Below, in pieces: positions 56,871-64,000 of a stretch of 64,000 nucleotides of DNA (within the stretch, counting starts at the first letter, position 1; the number at the start of each line of letters is the position of its first letter). The notes beneath the pieces were generated by a model. That model made no database searches. It saw only the letters and a program-made list of their open reading frames with translations, and was not told where the DNA came from. The position numbers and the translations under genes are program-made. The DNA comes from Castor canadensis (Eukaryota > Chordata > Mammalia > Rodentia > Castoridae), in the NCBI RefSeq assembly GCF_047511655.1, contig NC_133392.1:28258001-28322000 (forward strand), read 5' to 3'.

Positions 56871-57106
56871 ATGATTTGCAATGGGGCTGAGGGAACTCTA
56901 AGAGGAAATGCAGGAAACGTTGATTTCCATGATTTCTGAGTTTTCTAGGTCTGTGGCTGGTTTTGAGGCTGAACCCATCTGACTTTCCCCTTCATCTCAG
57001 TTGACGGAGCAAGAGAGACATGGCCAAGAGGGGCCTTTGGTATAGACCAAGAATCTAGTGCTGATGACACACAGGCTTCAGCTGCCTGGATTCCTCAAAC
57101 CTCCTT

Positions 57107-57107
<1 letters not shown>

Positions 57108-57140
<33 letters not shown>
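57108..57140. repeat. (C)33 homopolymer
   Basis: Thirty-three consecutive C residues, interrupted only at 57141. The true length may differ, because such runs are hard to sequence. Confidence 0.9.
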
Positions 57141-57141
<1 letters not shown>

Positions 57142-57796
57142 CCCCATGGTGGCTCAGCCTCCTCCTCCCCTCAGGGACAAAGACCAAACCCAGTCACCAA
57201 CAGGATTCAGGGAAAATAGGCTTTGTGCCCACAAGATAGAGAGGGGCCGGACTCTGGGTACTTGGCTTCAGGCCATGGCTCACTGCATAGGGCAGCTCCC
57301 CAGCCCAACACTGGCCCCCTCACAAACTCTAACCGGTTTAGAGTGGTCTTTGGCTGGGCTTCCTCTGACAATCGAACCCTCTAGTTCAAGGCTGTGGCTC
57401 CAGCTGCAAGTGTGCAGACTTACAGGAGAGTGGGGATGCTTTTCTCTAACTCATTTCCTCTATTTTCCTGAGTCAGGGACAGATGGGGTGGCAGGGTCAG
57501 AAGGTACAAAGTACTGTTTCTTGTCTTCTCCCACAGGTCCTCACATAGAAACCTGGGAGTCTCTTTATCTTTTGGTGAAAGTTTCATTATCATGGCACTC
57601 TTATTATAATTAGCCAGGATAGGACTTCCCAGATCCTACTTAGCTGCCACTTAGTGGCCTCAGGGAGGAACAAAGGGAGTGGCTACCGGGCCCACTCAGG
57701 AAGGAGAGTTGTACAGGGAGGGCTCTTGAGGGGCTGGATTGCAAAGTGCTCTCTTCTGGGGGACTGGATCAGGTAAACCTTCAAAAGCCAGGAGAT

Positions 57797-57890
57797 GGAC
57801 TAGAGCTTTGGCTCAAGTGGTAGAGTGTCTGCAAGCGCAAGACCTTGAGTTCAAACCCCAGTACTACCAAAAATAAATAAATAAATAAGC
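57797..57890 (+). repeat. ID-like SINE with (AAAT)n tail
   Basis: ggctcaagtggtagagtgtc to gttcaaaccccagtactacc. Confidence 0.9.
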
Positions 57891-58654
57891 TAAGGTTACT
57901 GTAGAAGAAAGTGACTTTCAGCCCTGGGGGAGAGCTCCTGGAGGTCAGCCACAGAGAAAGAGAAGGAGGAGGTCTGAGAAGGAGTGCGACCCTGCCTGAC
58001 TCCATAGTTGGGAGAGGTTGGAACTCAGACAGAGGCGGGATGTGGGCTTCCAAGACACTGCTTGCATTCGTCCACCAGGTACTCATTCACGGATTTCTCC
58101 AAGCAGCCTCTTCACTGAGTTTTGCTGCCAACCAAAGATGTTCCTGATGCTGAGCTGGACAGGTCCTCTAGGAAAGAGTTTGGAGGAAAAGCAAGGACTC
58201 AGGTCTAGCAAGACTCTCATTCCTGAACCAAAGCCAGAATCAACCACTTCTCAACCATTCTGGGATTCCCGGTGACTTTGTAGTTTGCCCTGTGTTTGTT
58301 ATTTTTACTAACCCCTGTTTGCCTATTGTTCCTGGTGATTAGAAAAATAAGCAAACCAGGTCTTAAACACCAGAAGGGGATGTATACTTGTTTCAGAGCC
58401 CAGGAGCCAAAGAGACCTGGGGAGGCTGTGCATGGAGGGGGAGCCAGAAATCAGAGTTCTCCTGTGATGTCCCCTCTCTCCCAAGTGGCCCTGGCCCCCT
58501 TTCTCTACTCCCTACTCCTTTCTCTACCCATATTCCCTTTACTTCCCCCTACCCCCATCCAGGGGTTCTCATATCCCCTGTCTCCCTTGGGAGTCTGGCC
58601 TGAGGCCTCGGGTGCCGGAGAACTTAGGCTGGGCCCAAGCGCCCCTCCCTAATG

Positions 58655-58945
58655 AGCATTCGTTCTGGGATGTGCTCTGGCCTCCAAGGGTCAGAGGTGG
58701 CTCTTTATTTACTCACAGCCATGCTCTCACTGCGCGGGCCCTTTCATCATTTTTTATAATGGAAACAGCCCAATGGCCACAGGCGCCCTGGGAGACCACC
58801 CCACCACCTCCCCTCTCCCCCTGTCCCAGACATAGGCACTTGTATTCCTCCAATAAGAGCTCAGATTTCTCAACAAAGTAAAGCTTTGCTCTCAGGATGG
58901 TTTTCAGCTGTTGATTTTATCACATTCTGCTGTCTGTTCAGAGCC
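58655..58945. promoter_or_regulatory. Candidate enhancer block upstream of TLX1
   Basis: Unique sequence between repeat-rich zones, with CTAATGAGC, TTTTTTATAATGG (HOX/CDX-like), CCAATGG, AACAAAG (SOX-like, about 58872-58878) and AAGCTTTG (TCF/LEF-like). No repeats are visible. The function is inferred from motif content only. Confidence 0.3.
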
Positions 58946-59029
58946 TGAGCCAAAGAAGCTGAGAGCCACCAGCATGGGAATGAGCAGGCACATCCGTGTG
59001 AGATGTGGGGCCAGTGTGGGTGGTTGAGG

Positions 59030-59360
59030 GTGCAGGGCGTGGGAGTGAGCACTAGTGGGCAGAAAGGGACGTACATGCGATATGTCTGTTTCGAGAATGT
59101 TTTTACGTGTGCATGAGTTGCATGAGTGTGTATAAACATGAGTATTTGGGTGCAAGTGTTTTATACACACATACATACTGTGAGTGACCACTGGTGGTCA
59201 TATATGAGTGATGCATGTGTGTTGAGTGCATGGATGTGTGAGAGCTGCCAAGCATGTGAGGTTGTGCTTGAGTGTGTATGTGTATCTGTGTGTGTGTGTC
59301 TCAGTACATGTGTGTAATGAGAGTGGCATGTGTGCATGAGAACCTGGGTGTGCTTGCGTA
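59030..59360. repeat. T/G-skewed degenerate microsatellite region
   Basis: Repeated tgtgtg and gagtg words with a short perfect (TG)n near 59287-59299. Probably decayed (TG)n. Confidence 0.6.
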
Positions 59361-59526
59361 CATGCCTACATGTAAGCAGTTTATGCATACTTATGGTGGA
59401 ACCATATACACATGGGCCTTCTGAGATGTGAGGGTTTTTGTTTTTTGAAGTACTAAGGATCAATGAATGTGGGTTTTTAATGTGTGTGTACAGGTGTGTG
59501 TGAATATTGTTTAAGAAAGTATTTTT

Positions 59527-59840
59527 AGGAGCTGGGCGTGGTGACACATGCCTGTAATTCCAACTACTGGGGTGGGAGAGGCAGAAGTAGAAGGATCTCA
59601 ATCCCAGGCTGGGAAGGGGAAGGAGAGAATGAGGGGGTAGTAGCACAATACCTTATCTGAAAAACAAAAAGTAAAAACACAGGCTGGCAGAGTGGCTCAA
59701 GTGGTAGAGTGCCTATCTAACAAGCCTGAGGACCTGAGTTCAAACCCCAGTACCACCAAAAAAAAAAAAAAAAGTAAAAGCACAAGGACTTGGTTCAAGT
59801 GATAGAGAGCTTGAGTTCAATCCCCAGTATCCAACACAAG
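59527..59840 (+). repeat. Composite B1-like/ID-like SINE followed by an extra ID-like piece
   Basis: B1-like start gagctgggcgtggtgacaca, ID-like half ending caaaccccagtaccacc plus an A run, then a shortened ID-like piece (ggttcaagtgatagagagct to gttcaatccccagtatcc). Confidence 0.88.
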
Positions 59841-60733
59841 AATAAAAAAGTATATCAACAATGCGAATTGATCTCAGAACTATTACTACTGAGTAACAGA
59901 AGCCAGAGGTGAAAGTTAACATGCTCTGTGAGTCCACATACAAAAAGTATTAAAACAGACCAAACTAATCTATGGTCAAGAAGCCAGAGTAGGGTCACTC
60001 TGGGGGGCATTGTATCTGGAAGAGGACATGAAGGGCTCCTAGGGACTGATAATGAGCCCCTATTATTTGTCTACACGTGTATGTCTACCCATGTAATTCA
60101 CTGGGCTCTGAATTCATACATAGAAGTAAATCACAAAGTGCATGTATAATTTTGTACTTTCTGAATGGATTACAATTTAATAAACCATTACCTCCAAAAT
60201 AGAACATGAAGACTGCCCCTCCACATCCCTCACCTGTGCCCATATTGCTCCCTTCTCTAATTTTCCCTGCACCCTCTTCCTCCTTGCTACTCCTCACACT
60301 GCTGAAGAGAATGCCTGAGTGTGGAAGGGGCATAAGAATCTAGGTCACAGGGCTTCAGTATGAGAGGCCTGCCCATTTCAAGGTCTTCCTCATCCCCCAC
60401 GGCCCTTCTACTCACCCCATCTCAACTTTCTTGGCTTTTCTGTGGAACTCTTTGACCTCCTTCTAAGGCAGTATTGTGGGGGACATAGCTCTGATAGGGA
60501 AAGATTTGGCCCCATCCACCAGGAGCCCTCAAACTGAAGTTCTGAAGGGGTGAGATTTTAGGTATGCCCACAAATATAGAAGGCCAGCCATTCTACAGAC
60601 AGACAAAACTCTTCTGAGGGAAGAGTGACTGTAGGGATGGCTTTTTAGGAGGAAAACCTAAAGAGGGCCTCTCTTTGGAGACCATTAGGGGGAACTTGGT
60701 CACACCATTTCAACTCCTAGGATCTGATGTCTT

Positions 60734-60956
60734 TTTTTTTTTTTTTTTTTTGATGGTAGCAGGGTTTGAACTCATTGCCTCGTGCTTGCTAGGCAGTCGC
60801 TCTACCATTTGAGCTACTCCTCCAGCCTTTTTTGTGGATTGATATTTTTGAGATAGGGTCTGGAGAACTACTTGCTTGGGCTGGCTTCGAATCGTGATCC
60901 CTTGATCTTTGCCTCCTGAGTAGTTAGGATTACGGGTATGAGCCACCAACACCAGG
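60734..60956 (-). repeat. Composite B1-like/ID-like SINE (minus) with target-site duplication
   Basis: T run, ID half (agcagggtttgaactcattg) and B1-like half ending gagccaccaacaccagg. Imperfect direct repeats ctaggatctgatgtctt and ctaggatttggtttctt flank it. Confidence 0.9.
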
Positions 60957-60959
60957 CTA

Positions 60960-61974
60960 GGATTTGGTTTCTTAACCTGTAAGATGAAAGGTAGGACTGC
61001 AGGTTCTAGCCTTGTCCCTTGTGTTTGCACCTGCTTGTACCTCTGTGTACATAATTGTGTGTGTGCCTGTAAGTGATATGTGTTGTACTGGGGTGACCAG
61101 ACATGTACCTGAGCCCACGTGAGTGGGGTGCATGTGCCCCTGCTGCATGCAGAAGGCAGAATAAGTACATCTTACACAGACATTCTCCTGCGATTCCCAT
61201 GAGCACTTGCTTCACTGTATGTCCCAGTGGGGTTCAAAATCCCTGATTTCTGCAGCTCTCTGGGACACAGGGTCTACACTGGGAAGGGGGCTGTGCCTTC
61301 AAATAAGGAGGGTCAGTCTCTCTGCTCCCCATCTCCCTCTGGGCTGGGATCCCCCTGTGAACACATGTATTCCCTTCCCACGCTGGCTCTTGCCTTGGCA
61401 CCCAGATCCAGGTCCCTGCCCCAGGTCAGGTCCTCTGCACCTTCTTCCAAACCTGCTCAGCCTGCTGGGCAGCCTGGCTCCTCCTAAAGGTGGCATGGAT
61501 GGGAATGGCCAGATCCCATCCTATCCCTCTCCCCTGTGGGATAGATGGGAGGTAACAGTGAAATTGAAATTGCTTTGATACTTCTCTCTGTCCTTAGCTT
61601 GAAGAACCCTGCCTGCTGTTCTCCCTCTTTTTTGGCTGAATTCTGAGAGCGACCTACTTCTCCCTACCCCTGCCCCTAATGGCTCCCTCCTGGCCTAGTG
61701 GATATTTTATATCTGAGGGGACCAGGGAGTGGTCCCGGAAGCCTAAAAAGGATGAGAGCTCATGTGGGTTGCCCTCTCCTCCCCAGCACTCCCTGTGAGG
61801 GTAGGCCCTGGCATGGCCCCAGTCTCCTCAAGTACCCTAGGTCATACAGTAAGGGTCTGCAAACAGACCCACGCGACCATCTCCACTACCTGGATGGAAG
61901 ACAGGTGAGACCGTGTTCCTCCTTTTCCACGGATGAGAACTATCAACATGTGCACACAGAGATACAAAATAGAA
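60960..61974. other. No gene recognised
   Basis: Unique-looking sequence. A 123-codon plus-strand open frame has no recognisable domain. Confidence 0.4.
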
Positions 61975-62220
61975 AACAGTTGTTGAACACTTAAAATCTG
62001 CCAGGGTCCATTCTGAGAGTTTTACATAATGTAGTTCATTTTAACCTTCCCAGCAATGCACTGGAGGTGGTGCATTCATTATCCCCATTTTAAAGATAGG
62101 AGAACTAAGGCCCAGAGATGTTAAATAAATTGGTGGAGGTCACTCTCTGGTAAGCAGTGAGTGGGTTTAGGATTCAAACTCAGGCAGCACAGCTACAGGG
62201 TGGGTGCTCTGAAGCACACC
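61975..62220 (-). repeat. MIR (minus), nearly full length
   Basis: The reverse MIR tail (gaacacttaaaatctgccag), core (tatccccattttaaagatag) and 5' part (ggattcaaactcaggcagca) are all readable. Confidence 0.85.
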
Positions 62221-62631
62221 CAGTACCATTTGCATAATACCTGAAGGATATATACACCTACTCCTATTAAGGACAAGCTGGCTCACAGGTATAATTATGC
62301 ATGGCAGATATCATTACCTAGATGTTAATCATAGGTAGCACTTCTACAGCAATTTATTTACAAATTGCTTTCACACCTGGGTACAATGCCAGGGAAGGAG
62401 GAATTATTACACATTTAACAGATAACAATTAAGGCTACCATTTGTTGACTCAAATGTGGCTTGGCACTTTGGCTGGTAGTAGTCCATCCTTTTTTCTTTC
62501 TCCTTCCTTCCTTTAAATAAATATAAAGTGTGCTTAGTAGTAAAATTAAGCCAGTATAAAAGACATTAAAGTGAAAAGTCTCTCTCCTTTTTTTTTTTTG
62601 TTATTCCATTTCCAGAGGTGACCACTAGGTT

Positions 62632-62833
62632 GTTTGTTTGGCCGTGCTTGGGATTGAACTCTACCACGTGAGCCTTGCCCCCAGTCCTTTTGCCTTTAGT
62701 TTGTGTTTTTCAGATAGGGGTCTGGAGCTTTGGCGCAGGCTGGTCTCAAATCAAGATCCTCCTACCACTACCTCCTCAATAGCAGGGAGGACCACCAGGA
62801 AATAGCAGGCATGTGAACCACCATGCCTGGCTG
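62632..62833 (-). repeat. Composite B1-like/ID-like SINE (minus), diverged
   Basis: ID part cgtgcttgggattgaactct, then a B1-like part ending gtgaaccaccatgcctggct. Confidence 0.75.
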
Positions 62834-62849
62834 TGTTTTATTTACTTAT

Positions 62850-62927
62850 TTATTTTTGATGTTGGGTTTGATCCCAGGGTCTTGCACATGTTAAGTCCAC
62901 ACTGTACCACTGAGCTACACCCCCAGA
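62850..62927 (-). repeat. ID SINE (minus)
   Basis: gatgttgggtttgatcccag to ccactgagctacacccccag. Confidence 0.85.
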
Positions 62928-63015
62928 GGTAACCGTTAACACTTTCTTTGTGTATATGCCCTTCTAGAAATTGTTAATGCACACATAAGCAAATCATGTT
63001 AGCCATTATACATGG

Positions 63016-64000
63016 CTTCTAATCCTTGGGACAAAGTCTTATTCTCCTCATTTGAGAATTAAGGCACCTATTAAAAGTGGGGTGGCTCTCTACAGTCACT
63101 CAGGCACTAAGTGGGATTCCAACCCAAGTTTTCCTATCCTAGAACTTGTGTTTCCCATGTCCCCTGTCCTACAGGCCATTGCCTTCTCCACCCCATGCTA
63201 GCACCTACTAAGAAGCTCCATAGCTCCCAGAGTCAGGGCTCTACCATTATACTTTTTAAGGTAGGAAAATTCAGCCTAGGGGAGGACTTGCTGGCTGAGC
63301 CCTGATAAGGGGGAGGGCAGGGAGCAGGCCTGGGAATTGACAGAGATTGCTGTGTGGTCCATATCAGCCAAGGGATGGGCTCCCAGATGACTCCTGGGAG
63401 GGAAGGCAGGCAGACAGGCCTCAGTCTTTATGCTGCTATCCTGCCAGAGACTTGGGATCAGGGAAGGGACAAAAATAGCACTATTTCTAGTTCCTGGGGG
63501 CAAGAAGAGTCTCTGGAAGCCTCTCGTATACCTGCTATGATCCCTCCCATGTAAGTTTTCAGACATTGCCAAGTCTCAGCCTAACTCCAGCTGGGAAGGC
63601 CAAGTGGCTGGCCACTTGGTGCTGGGCATTCAGATCTAGGCAACCGAGTCTTCCTCTGCTGGGTCCTGCATGCCTGAGACTTAGGCCCACTTCTCACACC
63701 TCCTGTTCTCATATGGATTCTGGAGAGCCGACCAGGGGCAGGGGCAGGGTTAGGCTGGGACCTACCTTCCCCCAGCCTCAGGAGACACTCTTTCGAACAG
63801 GATGTTCGGTGAAGTGCCCCCTTCTTGTCTGGCCAAGAGGGAGCTGGCCAGGGATCAGGGATTCCTGATGTCAGGACTCAGTGGAGAAAAAGTTAAGGCA
63901 AGGCTGGTGAAAGCCAGAGGGGCTGAACTCATCTTGCCACAATTTCTGACCCATACGATAAGGAAGTCCTCTCTGAAAGCCCACCCTTTCTCTTCTTTGA
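63016..64000. other. No gene recognised to window end
   Basis: Unique-looking sequence; possible MIR traces near 63050-63120. No exon of a neighbouring gene is recognisable. Confidence 0.4.

Noticed and set aside
7122..59840. ID-like units as functional tRNA genes
   Set aside because: They have decayed cloverleafs, A tails and target-site duplications, so they are SINEs.
1..64000. KAZALD1 or LBX1, the human neighbours of TLX1
   Set aside because: No IGFBP/Kazal/Ig or LBX homeodomain wording is seen, and human spacing (about 65 and 90 kb) puts both outside the window.
1..64000. CRISPR array, prokaryotic operon or phage features
   Set aside because: The sequence is clearly mammalian nuclear DNA with introns, SINEs and L1; no regularly spaced direct repeats of CRISPR type.

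Overview
The window is vertebrate nuclear DNA from a placental mammal, most likely a rodent. It has one multi-exon gene, CpG-rich blocks, ancient MIR, L2 and L1 remnants, and many young SINEs and L1 tails. The commonest young SINE is a tRNA-derived ID-like unit, alone or fused behind a 7SL-derived B1-like unit, as in B1-dID-type elements. The exact repeat sequences suggest a castorimorph rodent such as beaver; this is inference from memory of repeat types, not a database match.

The only protein-coding gene I can identify with confidence is TLX1 (HOX11), a homeobox transcription factor on the minus strand. Its three coding exons are at 42167-41597, 39488-39287 and 36963-36741. They have canonical splice sites, matching phases and a predicted product of 331 residues, one glycine longer than human TLX1 as I recall it. 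A second, stronger-looking acceptor 36 nt upstream of exon 2 would insert 12 in-frame residues. The poly(A) signal is at 35905-35900 and a TATA-less, CpG-rich promoter lies upstream of 42167. In human 10q24, KAZALD1 lies upstream and LBX1 downstream of TLX1; neither is visible here.

Layout: 1-10860 is repeat-dense, mostly an old plus-strand L1/HAL1-like mosaic with many SINE insertions and a U2 snRNA 5' fragment. 10860-13760 has unassigned, possibly LTR-derived sequence and an old L1 piece. 13760-15510 is old L1 interrupted by a SINE, a young L1 tail and an ID element. 15510-28340 is mixed unique sequence with scattered SINEs and a young L1 with a perfect 18-bp target-site duplication (25401-26409). 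28340-50985 holds TLX1 and no young SINE that I can find, only old MIR, L2 and L1 pieces, plus CpG-rich and homeodomain-motif-rich stretches that are candidate enhancers. SINEs resume from 50985 to the end, with several MIRs and one more enhancer-like block near 58.7-58.9 kb.

TLX1 acts alone here as the coding unit; the flanking non-coding blocks are plausible parts of its regulatory landscape. Conservation could not be tested from the sequence alone. The best leads are the tandem exon 2 acceptor, the SINE-free domain, a perfect paired-class homeodomain dimer site in a CpG-rich block at 49.05 kb, a homeodomain/POU-motif cluster at 50.5-50.7 kb, and a short minus-strand stretch near 49.8-50.0 kb with coding-like codon use.
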